Assembly: GCF_017104965.1 (NCBI RefSeq)
Contig: NZ_JAAGPR010000038.1
Location: forward strand, 1 to 64,000
Reading direction: 5' to 3'
From: Paraburkholderia sp. Ac-20340
GTDB lineage: Bacteria > Pseudomonadota > Gammaproteobacteria > Burkholderiales > Burkholderiaceae
DNA: 64,000 nucleotides
A program made the translations under genes and the position numbers. Under the pieces are notes generated by a model. It was not told where the DNA came from. It worked only from the letters and a program-made list of their open reading frames with translations, and did no database searches. This document shows positions 9,185 to 17,819 of the stretch, in pieces. Numbering within the stretch: position 1 is the stretch's first letter; the number at the start of each line of letters is the position of its first letter.

Positions 9185-10363
9185 ATGATCGTCAGGAAGC
9201 TGTCTCTCGCGCTCGCTGGTACATTCGCCGTTTCGCTGATGCTTGCCGCGCCGACCATGGCGCAGGAAACCGCAGTCCATATCGGCTTCTCCGGGCCGCT
9301 GAGCGGCGGCGCCGCGAAATACGGCCAGGAAGTGCTCGAAGGCATGCAGATGGCTGTGGCTGAAATCAATCAGGCCGGTCTCGTTGTGGGCGGCAAGAAG
9401 ATCAAGCTCGATGTGGTCGCGCTCGACGACCAGTACAACCCGAGCGAAACGGCCATCAATGCGCGCCGTCTTTCTCAGGAATACAACGCCAGCGTGCTAC
9501 TGGTGCCGCACTCGGGCGGATGCTACGCAGTCCAGACTATCAATCAGCAGCAGAAATTATTACTGCTCGCCTACACCAGCGTGCCGCAACTGGCCGCGCG
9601 CAACAATCCGCTCACTATCCGCATTCCGCCTGAATTCACCTCGTATACACCTGCCTTTGTGAAGTACGAGATGGACAAGTTCGGCAAGGACGCCGCGATT
9701 GCGAACACCGATACCGATTACGGCAAGGCCTGGACGGCCGCATTCAAACCGGCATGGCAGGCAGCGGGCGGCACCATCGTCGCGGACAATCCCATGTCGT
9801 ATAACCGCGCAACCGACTTCTATAGCGGTGTGAGCCGCGTGCTGGCCAGCAAGCCCAAGGTCATCTTCGTGGGCGGACCTTCGGAGCCCACCGGCCTCAT
9901 CATCCGCCAGGCGCGCGAACTGGGCTTCAAGGGCGGCTTCGTGGTGATGGACCAGGCCAAGCTCGACGAAGTCGCGAAGATCGCGGGCGGCTATGGTGCG
10001 CTCGACGGATCGATCGGCGTGATGCCGATTGGCGACGATCCCTCGCCCGACGCGAAGTCCTTCGTCGCGCGCTTCACGAAGACGCATGGCGGGCGCATGC
10101 CGACCCAGGAAGCCTCGCTCAACTACACGGCCGTGTGGGCGACGGTGCAGGCGATGAAAGTTGCAGGCACAACCACCGACGCCACCGCCATCCGCAAGGC
10201 CTACGATCAGGCGCTGAAGTCGCTCTCCGCGCAGAACAATCCGCATGGTCTTTCGGGCGTGGATGCGCGTGGCGGCATCACCATGGGCCGCGCGGTCGTG
10301 GCCGTGGTGGAAGGCGGCAATATCAAGGCATTGCCCGATACGGCGCTGGCCGCCGCGAAGTAA
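9185..10363 (+). CDS. Periplasmic substrate-binding protein of the Liv-type ABC importer
   Basis: 392 aa with a signal peptide (residues 1-27, cleaved after ...APTMA) and a type I periplasmic-binding fold beginning ETAVHIGFSGPLSGGAAKYGQ. It belongs to the LivJ/LivK-like Peripla_BP_6 family. A ribosome binding site GAGGA lies nine bases before the ATG. It follows livF by 63 bp and supplies substrate to the permease. The ligand is not predictable from sequence alone; families in catabolic clusters like this one often bind aromatic or aliphatic acids. Confidence 0.88.
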   Translation: MIVRKLSLALAGTFAVSLMLAAPTMAQETAVHIGFSGPLSGGAAKYGQEVLEGMQMAVAEINQAGLVVGGKKIKLDVVALDDQYNPSETAINARRLSQEYNASVLLVPHSGGCYAVQTINQQQKLLLLAYTSVPQLAARNNPLTIRIPPEFTSYTPAFVKYEMDKFGKDAAIANTDTDYGKAWTAAFKPAWQAAGGTIVADNPMSYNRATDFYSGVSRVLASKPKVIFVGGPSEPTGLIIRQARELGFKGGFVVMDQAKLDEVAKIAGGYGALDGSIGVMPIGDDPSPDAKSFVARFTKTHGGRMPTQEASLNYTAVWATVQAMKVAGTTTDATAIRKAYDQALKSLSAQNNPHGLSGVDARGGITMGRAVVAVVEGGNIKALPDTALAAAK

Positions 10364-10436
10364 GCGTTTCGATCCTGTTCATGTTTGTGAGGTTTGCGGG
10401 CCGCCCAAGCCGCCCGCGTTGCACTTGCGAGGTCAC

Positions 10437-11291
10437 ATGACGACATCTGCCGCTACGCTCGACGACTTTGTCGTCGGACTGTGCTTTCCCGAAGCGCCGC
10501 GCTGGCATGCCGGCCAACTCTGGTTCTCCGACTTCTATCGCCACGAAATTCTGTGCGCCGACGCGCAAGGCCAGCTCACGACCATCGCACATGTCAATGC
10601 ATGCCCAAGCGGTCTGGGCTGGCGACCCGACGGCACGATGCTGGCCGTTTCCATGCACGATTGCCGCCTGCTGAACGTGTCGAACGGCGAAACCCACACG
10701 CTCGCCGATCTATCGGCTTACGTGCCTGGCCCCTGCAACGACATGCTGGTCGACGAAGCGGGCCGCGCCTATATCGGCAATTTCGGCTTCAATCTCTATG
10801 CGGGGGAAACGCCGCGCGGCACCGATCTGCTTTGCGTTTCGCCCGATGGCAAGGTGCACGTGGCTGCGCGCGATCTGGCATTTCCCAATGGCATGGCGCT
10901 CACGCCCGATGGCCGCACGCTGATCGTCGCGGAAACGTTCGGTCAACGGCTGAGCGCATTCGACGTCGCGCACGACGGTACGCTGTCGCGCCGCCGCGTC
11001 TTTGCAGACCTCGAAGGCAGTTATCCCGATGGCCTGTGCCTCGACGCCGAAGGTGCGATCTGGGTGGCGGATGCGCGCGGCAATCGCGTGCTGCGCGTGA
11101 TGGAAGGCCGCGGAATCATCGAGTCGATTTCGATCGAAGACCAGCAATGTTACGCATGCATGCTGGGCGGCGGCGATGGCCGCACGCTTTTCCTCTGCAC
11201 CGCGCCTGGGACGGGGCCTGAAAATGGCGCGCGTCGTGAAGGCCGAATTCGCACGGCGCGTGTGGATGTGCCGCGCGCGGGTTTGCCTTGA
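10437..11291 (+). CDS. SMP-30/gluconolactonase/LRE family protein (lactonase)
   Basis: 284 aa six-bladed beta-propeller. The first metal-binding Glu is in CFPEAPRWHAGQLWFSD near residue 18, the conserved Asn in PGPCNDMLVDEAGRAYIGNFG near residue 100, and the conserved Asp in YPDGLCLDAEGAIWVADARGN near residue 200. These are the ligands that hold the divalent metal in SMP-30 lactonases. The start has GAGG five bases upstream; a longer frame from 10245 is read-through. Placed right after the importer and opposite the ligase, dehydrogenase and kinase genes, it could open a lactone to a hydroxy acid before CoA activation. Confidence 0.85.
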   Translation: MTTSAATLDDFVVGLCFPEAPRWHAGQLWFSDFYRHEILCADAQGQLTTIAHVNACPSGLGWRPDGTMLAVSMHDCRLLNVSNGETHTLADLSAYVPGPCNDMLVDEAGRAYIGNFGFNLYAGETPRGTDLLCVSPDGKVHVAARDLAFPNGMALTPDGRTLIVAETFGQRLSAFDVAHDGTLSRRRVFADLEGSYPDGLCLDAEGAIWVADARGNRVLRVMEGRGIIESISIEDQQCYACMLGGGDGRTLFLCTAPGTGPENGARREGRIRTARVDVPRAGLP

Positions 11292-11354
11292 TTCGATAAA
11301 CGAGGCGCGCCATGCGTTTGAACAAGCAGGCGCGCGTCTCAATCCGCGTTTCTA

Positions 11355-12923
11355 TCAATACGCGCGGGACGGTTTGAAGCTCTCGCGCAATTCCCGCTTG
11401 AGCACTTTGCCGATGGCGCTACGCGGCAAGGAATCGGCGATAACCACTTCAGCCAGACGCTGCATCTTGCCCAGCCGCTCGTTTGCCCAACCTGCCAGTT
11501 CCGAGGCGTCCACCGTCGCTTCGGCATGCAAGGTCACAAACGCCACCGGCGTTTCCCCCCAACGCTCCGACGTCACGCCCACCACGGCAGCTTCAGCAAT
11601 CTGCGGATGTTGCAGCAGCACCTGCTCGAGATCGCTCGGATAAACATTGAAACCACCCGAGATGATCATGTCCTTCTTGCGGTCCATCAGCACGAGAAAA
11701 CCGTCTTCGTCGAAACGGCCAATATCGCCGGTTCGAATAAAACGCTGGCCGTCGCGGTCGTACCATTCGGCTTCGGCGGTCTTTTCGGGCTGGCGATAAT
11801 AGCCAGTCATCATCGTCGGCGAACGGCCCACGATTTCGCCGATGCTGTCGCGCGGCAACTCATTGCCCGCCGGGTCGATCAATCGCATTTCGTGACCCGT
11901 CATCACACGGCCCACCGTATGAAGCTTGTCAGGGTGTAGTTCCACGCAGAGCTCGCACGACGCGCCGCCTTCGGTCATGCCGTAAAACTCGGTGAGACTG
12001 CCCGGCCAGCGGCGCACTACGTCGGCTTTCACGCGCGCGCTGAACGGCGCACTCGTGCAGGACTTCGAAACAAAATTCGACAGATCATAGCGATCGAAAT
12101 CCGGCTCGGCCATCAGGCGTTGATACTGTACCGGCACGAGCATCGTATGCGTCGCGCGATATTGCTGCGCGAGCGCCAGATAACCCTTCGTGTCGAATTT
12201 CGGCATCAGCACGACCGTGCCGCCCAGCGCGAGCGTGGGAAAGAAACTCACGAGCGTGGTGTTCGAGTAAAGCGGCGTCGAGATCAGCGTCACGGCTTGC
12301 GGACCGTAGCCACGATCCACGCTGCGCTGCGCATAGGCAAAGCGCATCGCATGCGATTGCACGATGCCTTTGGGCAATCCCGTCGTGCCCGACGAATAGA
12401 TGATATTGAACGCCCATTCGGGCCGCACATCGACATGACGTGGCACCGCGCCGCGCGGCGCAAGCCAGGCGTCGATGCCGGTGGTGTCTTCGGCGTCGCC
12501 TTGTGCATCCAGTCTCACGCTGCGCACGGTGGGCGGTTTTTCGGCGCGTTTCAGCGCCGTACGCACATCGGCGTCGAGAAACAGCACGCGCGCGCCGGCG
12601 TTTTCGATCATGCCCGCGAGGCTGTCCGGGTGCGAAGACGGGGCAAGCGGCGCCACGGCCGCGCCCGCACGCAGCGCGCCCAGAAACACCGCGACATACC
12701 AGGGCGATGCCTCGGCGCAAATCGCCACCACGTCTTCAGGCGCGATGCCATCGCGTTGCAGCGCGCTCGCGCATCGATCGATCATTGCGTCGAGATCGGC
12801 GTAGCAATAAGTCTTGCCTTCGCAGATCAGCGCCGCATGCTCGCCCTGCTCCACGGCCAGCCGCCGGATCTGGTCGCCGATGCTCGCAAACGCAACATCG
12901 GCGGAATTGGAAATCGCGGTCAT
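11355..12923 (-). CDS. AMP-dependent acyl-CoA synthetase/ligase
   Basis: 522 aa ANL-family enzyme. The phosphate loop IIYSSGTTGLPKG lies near residue 175, the A5 motif EFYGMTEGG near 320, the hinge-region aspartate in RFIRTGDIGRFDEDGF near 410, and the C-terminal catalytic lysine in LPRSAIGKVLKREL near residue 510. It would activate a carboxylic acid with ATP and CoA. It is the last gene of a minus-strand run: APH kinase, acyl-CoA dehydrogenase, ligase. The spacing to the dehydrogenase is 18 bp. In the levulinate (lva) pathway a ligase of this kind supplies the 4-hydroxyacyl-CoA. Confidence 0.88.
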   Translation of the reverse strand: MTAISNSADVAFASIGDQIRRLAVEQGEHAALICEGKTYCYADLDAMIDRCASALQRDGIAPEDVVAICAEASPWYVAVFLGALRAGAAVAPLAPSSHPDSLAGMIENAGARVLFLDADVRTALKRAEKPPTVRSVRLDAQGDAEDTTGIDAWLAPRGAVPRHVDVRPEWAFNIIYSSGTTGLPKGIVQSHAMRFAYAQRSVDRGYGPQAVTLISTPLYSNTTLVSFFPTLALGGTVVLMPKFDTKGYLALAQQYRATHTMLVPVQYQRLMAEPDFDRYDLSNFVSKSCTSAPFSARVKADVVRRWPGSLTEFYGMTEGGASCELCVELHPDKLHTVGRVMTGHEMRLIDPAGNELPRDSIGEIVGRSPTMMTGYYRQPEKTAEAEWYDRDGQRFIRTGDIGRFDEDGFLVLMDRKKDMIISGGFNVYPSDLEQVLLQHPQIAEAAVVGVTSERWGETPVAFVTLHAEATVDASELAGWANERLGKMQRLAEVVIADSLPRSAIGKVLKRELRESFKPSRAY

Positions 12924-12941
12924 AGGTTCGCGCTCCGCGGC

Positions 12942-14159
12942 TTAAAGATAAGCCGCCAGTTCCATCTTGGCGATGGCATTGCGATGGACTTCATCAGGGC
13001 CGTCCGCGAGGCGGATCGTGCGTGCGTTCGCATAGGCACGCGCGAGGCCGAAGTCGTCGCTCACGCCCCCGCCGCCATGCGCCTGAATCGCCCAGTCGAT
13101 CACCTGGCAGGCCATCGCGGGCGCGGCCACCTTGATCATGGCGATTTCCTTGCGCGCCGCCTTGTTGCCGACCGAATCCATTTTCCAGGCCGCGTGCAGC
13201 ACGAGGAAACGCGCCTGATCGATCAGGATGCGCGCATTGGCGATGCGTTCGCGCGTCACGCCTTGATCGGCAATCGCGCGGCCGAATGCGGTACGCGTGG
13301 TCGTGCGTTTGCACATCGCTTCCAGTGCGCGTTCTGCGCGGCCAATCAAACGCATGCAATGATGAATACGGCCCGGTCCAAGACGCCCTTGCGCGATTTC
13401 AAAACCACGGCCCTCGCCCAGCAGCACATTCGTTACGGGCACACGCACGTTTTCGAACAGGACTTCGGCATGACCGTGCGGCGCGTCGTCGTAGCCGAAC
13501 ACCGGCAGATGGCGCAGCACCGTGACGCCTGGCGTGTCGCGCGGCACCAGCACCATCGACTGGCGTTGATGTCGATTCGCGCCCTCGGGATCGGTTTTAC
13601 CCATGAAAATAAGGATCTTGCAGCGCGGATCATTCGCGCCCGAAGTCCACCATTTACGCGCGTTGATGATGTAGTGATCGCCGTCGCGCTCGATACGCGC
13701 TTCGATATTCGTTGCATCCGACGATGCCACGGCCGGTTCCGTCATCGCGAACGCCGAACGGATCGTGCCATCCAGCAGCGGTGCGAGCCATTCGCGCTTC
13801 TGCGCTTCGTTGCCATAGCGCAGCAGCGTTTCCATATTGCCCGTGTCCGGCGCCGAACAATTGAACGGCTCCGCGCCAATGGCGGAGCGTCCCATGATTT
13901 CGCACAGCGGCGCGTATTCCAGATTCGTCAGGCCATCCTGCCCATCGTGAGGCGGCAAAAACAGATTCCACAGACCCGCGGAGCGCGCCTTGTCCTTCAA
14001 ACTTTCCATCACCGGCGCGAGCTGCCAGGGATTGCCCGCGCGCCGTGCTGCGTCCATTTCGGCGGCGAATGCCTGCTCTGCCGGATACACATGTTGATCC
14101 ATGAATGCCGTGAGACGCGCCTGCAATTCCTTGACCTTGTCCGAGTGTTCGAAGTTCAT
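12942..14159 (-). CDS. Acyl-CoA dehydrogenase family protein, ACAD10/11-like
   Basis: 405 aa. FAD-contact motifs include FAMTEPAVASSDATNIE near residue 137 and the C-terminal VIDWAIQAHGGGGVSDDFGLARAYANARTIRLADGPDEVH from about residue 350. The QAHGGGGVS and DGPDEVH signatures match the ACAD10/11 and LvaC-like branch, which can act on phosphorylated 4-hydroxyacyl-CoAs. Its neighbours fit: the APH-fold kinase is 56 bp upstream and the CoA ligase directly downstream. I infer conversion of a 4-phosphoacyl-CoA to an enoyl-CoA; ordinary beta-oxidation dehydrogenation is the alternative. Confidence 0.85.
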   Translation of the reverse strand: MNFEHSDKVKELQARLTAFMDQHVYPAEQAFAAEMDAARRAGNPWQLAPVMESLKDKARSAGLWNLFLPPHDGQDGLTNLEYAPLCEIMGRSAIGAEPFNCSAPDTGNMETLLRYGNEAQKREWLAPLLDGTIRSAFAMTEPAVASSDATNIEARIERDGDHYIINARKWWTSGANDPRCKILIFMGKTDPEGANRHQRQSMVLVPRDTPGVTVLRHLPVFGYDDAPHGHAEVLFENVRVPVTNVLLGEGRGFEIAQGRLGPGRIHHCMRLIGRAERALEAMCKRTTTRTAFGRAIADQGVTRERIANARILIDQARFLVLHAAWKMDSVGNKAARKEIAMIKVAAPAMACQVIDWAIQAHGGGGVSDDFGLARAYANARTIRLADGPDEVHRNAIAKMELAAYL

Positions 14160-14215
14160 AAGCCTTTTCCGCGTGAATTGTCAGCCTGAATAAATACGGG
14201 AATGCGCGCGCCTTA

Positions 14216-15304
14216 CTAGCGCATGGCATCGACCGCGCGTGCGAGTGCCCACGCCTGTTCCGCGAGCGGGCGCGTGCGCCGCCCGGTTTCGAGCGCGAGC
14301 GCATTCGATGCGTTGCCTTGCAGTGCGCGCGCCATCACGCCCTGCAGAATGCCCACCAGTCTGAACATGTTGAAAACGAGGTAGTAGCCCCAGTCCGCTT
14401 CCGGGACGGCAGCATTCGATGCGCGCGCAACGGTTGCCAGATAGCGCTGCAAATAGGTCTCTTCGTCGGGAATGCCGAGCGCAACGAGATCGAGGCCGAC
14501 GAGCCCGCGCCGCGCACCGGCCTGCATATGCCAGATCATGCAGTGATAGGCGAAGTCGACCAGCGGATTGCCGATCGTCGATAACTCCCAGTCGAGCACG
14601 GCAAGAACGCGCGGTTCGCGCGCATGAAAGATGACGTTATCGAGCCGGTAATCGCCGTGCACGATGCGGCGCTCGTCGCCTGCGGGAACGTGTTTGGGCA
14701 GCCAGTCGATCAGGCGATCGGCGGCATCGATACGCTCGGTTTCCGAAGCGCGATACTGGCGCGTCCAGCGCGCCACCTGCCGCTCGATATAGTTGCCCGC
14801 GCGGCCGTAGTCGCTCAGCCCCACTGCGTCGGGATCGACGGAATGCAGCGCGGCAATCACGCGATTCATCTCGCCAAAGATCGCGCCGCGCGCTTCGCGC
14901 GTCATATCGGGCAGCGCCGCGTCCCAAAAGATGCGGCCCTCTACATACTCCATCAGATAGAACGGCGTGCCGATCACCGCGGCGTCCTCGCAAAGCGCAT
15001 AGGCTTTGGCGACGGGCACCTCAGTGTGTTCGAGCGCGCGAATCACGCGATATTCACGCTCCACAGCATGCGCGGAAGGCAGCAGCGTACCGGGCGGCTT
15101 GCGTCGCAACACATAGCGCGCGCCCGTCGCTTCGAGCAGAAAGGTGGGATTGGACTGACCGCCTTTGAACTGCTCGACGCGGATTTCGCCGCTAAAACCG
15201 TCAACGTGTTCGCGCATCCATTGCCCCAGACGCGCGACGTCGAAAGCGTGCGCGGGCGCGACAGGACGCGTCCCGCTAAAGCTCGACTGAAGATCGATAC
15301 TCAT
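14216..15304 (-). CDS. Aminoglycoside phosphotransferase-fold kinase, LvaA/ACAD10-like
   Basis: 362 aa. The kinase catalytic loop is VHGDYRLDNVIFH near residue 220, and the metal-binding aspartate is in VLDWELSTIGNP near residue 240. The N-terminal QSNPTFLLEATGARYVLRRKPPG near residue 50 is characteristic of the acyl-CoA kinase branch, not of antibiotic kinases. This branch phosphorylates 4-hydroxyacyl-CoA in levulinate breakdown. It is the first gene of the minus-strand run and has the operator palindrome 85 bp upstream. Confidence 0.85.
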   Translation of the reverse strand: MSIDLQSSFSGTRPVAPAHAFDVARLGQWMREHVDGFSGEIRVEQFKGGQSNPTFLLEATGARYVLRRKPPGTLLPSAHAVEREYRVIRALEHTEVPVAKAYALCEDAAVIGTPFYLMEYVEGRIFWDAALPDMTREARGAIFGEMNRVIAALHSVDPDAVGLSDYGRAGNYIERQVARWTRQYRASETERIDAADRLIDWLPKHVPAGDERRIVHGDYRLDNVIFHAREPRVLAVLDWELSTIGNPLVDFAYHCMIWHMQAGARRGLVGLDLVALGIPDEETYLQRYLATVARASNAAVPEADWGYYLVFNMFRLVGILQGVMARALQGNASNALALETGRRTRPLAEQAWALARAVDAMR

Positions 15305-15389
15305 GAAATCGACAGGCCTCCGTGGACGGTTCAGCCGCTGATTCGCGGTATTGCGCCGTCGTTAGATGATTCTGCAAAGCGATCATGAA

Positions 15390-15404
15390 TTCTGCACTGC
15401 AGAA
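15390..15404. promoter_or_regulatory. IclR-type operator candidate upstream of the kinase operon
   Basis: TTCTGCA-C-TGCAGAA is a perfect 7+1+7 palindrome. A further half-site GATTCTGCA lies at 15368-15376. It is the best copy of the motif seen also at 5443 and 5598. Confidence 0.55.
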
Positions 15405-15646
15405 ATGCTAACGCGGAGGCCAAGGTGCTGTAAAGCACCGATGTGGCTTGAAAGATTGGGAAAAACCCCACTGGCAGCGATGCGAAATGAGCGCCAGTGT
15501 TCTCGGATGAAGCGGTGTTGCGCGACTCATCGCGCATGCGACATAGCCTGCGAATTCCGCCATGCGGAAATCACGTATGTTTAGGCACCACGCTGCTTTA
15601 GTCGCAAGTACACCGCATTTAATACGGATGACTAATCATATTGAGC

Positions 15647-15674
15647 AAAAAAAGCGCGAGCATGCAGCCCGCGC
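15647..15674 (-). terminator. Intrinsic terminator of the IclR gene
   Basis: On the minus strand GCGCGGGC-TGCAT-GCTCGCGC forms an 8-bp stem with one G-T wobble, followed by seven Ts. It lies 10 bp after the IclR stop. Confidence 0.8.
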
Positions 15675-15683
15675 CCTCTACGC

Positions 15684-16490
15684 TTATTGACCCGCGATGG
15701 CCGCCTCAAGCCGGGCGATCATCTGCAACAGACGCGGTTTCACTTCGTCGAGCAGGAATTGTTGTGTAAGCGAAAAGGAAGGTCCGCCCACGTTGATTGC
15801 CATCACCGGCAGGCCGCCGCCCGGTTCGAACGCACGCGCAATGCCATTGACATCCTTCTGCCATTCGCCGAACGAACAGGTCACGCCCAGTTCCGCGTGA
15901 TCGCTCACGCCCTGCTCGATGCCGCGGCGCACGGCCGGCCACGCCACATCGTCGAGTTCGCGAATCTGCTCCATCACGTCCTCGCGTTCACGCGCGGGCA
16001 CGGCGGCGAGCCACGCGCGCCCAATCGCCGAAGTCGCCAGCGGAATGCGCGAACCCACGTCGAGCGTCAGCGCCAGCGCCGCCGTGCTGCGGCAGCTCTC
16101 GATATACAGCATCGAAAGGCGGTCGCGCACGCCCAGCGAAACGGTGCCGCCCGAGAACTCCGAAAGCTCCTGCATCATGGGCCGCGCCAGCTTGCGCACG
16201 TCCAGGCGCGCGAGCATCGAACTACCGAGCGCAAGACAGGCCGTGCCCAGACGATAGCGCCCGGTGTCGTCCAGATGAATCAGATAGCCCAGTTTCGTGA
16301 GCGTCATCGTCAGCCGCGAGACGGTGGATCGGGGCAGCTTGCAGCGCTGGGCGATTTCCTGGTTGGTCAGCGCCGTATCGCCGCCACGAAAACAGGCGAG
16401 GACGTCGAGCCCGCGTGCAAGTGCGGTGACGAAGTGGCGATCTTCCTTGTGAGCGCTTGCTCGGGCCGGCTTCTGCGCGGTGTCGGACAT
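15684..16490 (-). CDS. IclR-family transcriptional regulator
   Basis: 268 aa with an N-terminal winged helix (LTNQEIAQRCKLPRSTVSRLTMTLTKLGYL, residues about 41-70) and the IclR effector domain behind it, including the conserved RSTAALALTLDVGSRIPLATSAIGRA. Such proteins bind short palindromes and respond to pathway acids. The nearby palindrome found before the SDR, the liv operon and the kinase operon makes it the likely regulator of the whole unit. It has its own strong terminator. Confidence 0.85.
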   Translation of the reverse strand: MSDTAQKPARASAHKEDRHFVTALARGLDVLACFRGGDTALTNQEIAQRCKLPRSTVSRLTMTLTKLGYLIHLDDTGRYRLGTACLALGSSMLARLDVRKLARPMMQELSEFSGGTVSLGVRDRLSMLYIESCRSTAALALTLDVGSRIPLATSAIGRAWLAAVPAREREDVMEQIRELDDVAWPAVRRGIEQGVSDHAELGVTCSFGEWQKDVNGIARAFEPGGGLPVMAINVGGPSFSLTQQFLLDEVKPRLLQMIARLEAAIAGQ

Positions 16491-16598
16491 TGCAATAGTG
16501 GGAAATAATGGTCGCGGTGGGATCGCGAAATTATATTCTGTATCGCAAAATCGACTGGCGGCGTCAATGGGTGGGCCACCCTAATCGCGGGCTCACCC

Positions 16599-17819
16599 CT
16601 AGAACAATTGCCGCAAGCCGATACGCGCCACTACTTGCCGCCCATTCGCCGACAACGCCCCATTCGACACATCGCCCAGCGATGCGGTCGCCGCCACCGG
16701 ATTGCCCCACGCGTCGAGCGTGGCGCCGCTCGCCAGTTGATAGCCCGCGAGCGCATAGAGCCAGGTGCGCTTGCTCAGCGCATAGAACGCCGAGAGATTG
16801 AACTCGTGATACTGCGCGCGCCCGGCTGCGCCCACCGAACTGCGATGCGTATAACCATAGCCGCCCGCCACGCGTAGCGCCGCCGTAGCCTGCCAGCTCA
16901 ACGTTGCCTGTGCGGTGTCGAAGATCGCGCTGCCGGCGAATAGCGAACCCGCGCCACCGTTGTAGCGCGCATTGCTCCAGTTGAGTCCGGCCGTCAACGC
17001 CTCATAGCGATACGACGCTGCGGCGGCGAACACATCGAGCCGCGCCGCGGACGCAAACCCTTCGTTGATCGACGAAGAATAGAAGCCGTCATAGCTCCCA
17101 TTCCACGTGCCTTGTGACGGATCGCTACTGGCATGCAAATACGCTGCGCCAAGATTGAACGGACCATTGCGATACGCCAGCCCGACGCTCCACGCATTGC
17201 GCGCTGCAATGCTGCCCGCTTCGCCGCCAAAACCGTAGACCGCTTCGAATTGCAGGCCGTATCGGCGCGGGCTCGCGTATTTGATCGAGCTGTTGATGCG
17301 CGCGTTGTTATCGACATTGTCGATATCGCCGGGATGCGCAGCCATGCCAGTCAGAAAACTGGTTGGCCCGATCGCGCCGACCATATCGACGATTGCATCG
17401 TATTGGCGGCCCAGCGTGATCGTGCCGAGACGTTCGCCAGCGATTCCCATGTAGGACTGCCGACCAAATAGCCTGCCACTCTGTCCCGCTGCGCCCGTGC
17501 CCAGATTGAAGCCGTTTTCGAAGTAGAACAGCGCCTTGCGGCCCGCGCCCAGGTCTTCGAAACCGATCAGGCGCCAGCGGTCGCCGTTCCACGTCCCGCT
17601 CTGGAAACCATAGACCGGACGGCCGGCGTACGCGACCGGCGCCCCCGCCGCGCCCGCCGTCTGCGCCACGCGCACATTGCTGCTATAGCCGAAGCCGCCA
17701 TCGACGATACCCGAAAGCGTGATGCTGCCCTGTGCGGCTGCAGCGCCCGAAAACGCTGCCGCGCCACCACACATCGCGAACATCGCCAGCCTGCGCGTGC
17801 CCGTTTCGAACACCGTCAT
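16599..17819 (-). CDS. Gram-negative porin of the dehydrogenase operon
   Basis: 406 aa. The signal peptide ends ...SGAAAAQ, and the mature part starts GSITLSGIVDGGFGYSS. It continues with WRLIGFEDLGAGRKALFYFENGFNLGTG and ends RIGLRQLF with terminal Phe. It belongs to the same family as the porin at 3404. Its start overlaps the stop of the cytochrome gene (ATGA at 17816-17819), so it is the last gene of the sugar dehydrogenase operon. It probably admits the substrate of that dehydrogenase to the periplasm. Confidence 0.88.
   Translation of the reverse strand: MTVFETGTRRLAMFAMCGGAAAFSGAAAAQGSITLSGIVDGGFGYSSNVRVAQTAGAAGAPVAYAGRPVYGFQSGTWNGDRWRLIGFEDLGAGRKALFYFENGFNLGTGAAGQSGRLFGRQSYMGIAGERLGTITLGRQYDAIVDMVGAIGPTSFLTGMAAHPGDIDNVDNNARINSSIKYASPRRYGLQFEAVYGFGGEAGSIAARNAWSVGLAYRNGPFNLGAAYLHASSDPSQGTWNGSYDGFYSSSINEGFASAARLDVFAAAASYRYEALTAGLNWSNARYNGGAGSLFAGSAIFDTAQATLSWQATAALRVAGGYGYTHRSSVGAAGRAQYHEFNLSAFYALSKRTWLYALAGYQLASGATLDAWGNPVAATASLGDVSNGALSANGRQVVARIGLRQLF

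Larger units (their letters stand above)
15305..15683. other. Region between kinase promoter and IclR 3' end
   Basis: These 379 bases contain the operator candidate at 15390-15404, the kinase promoter area, and the terminator of the IclR gene at 15647-15674. No gene is supported. Confidence 0.6.
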
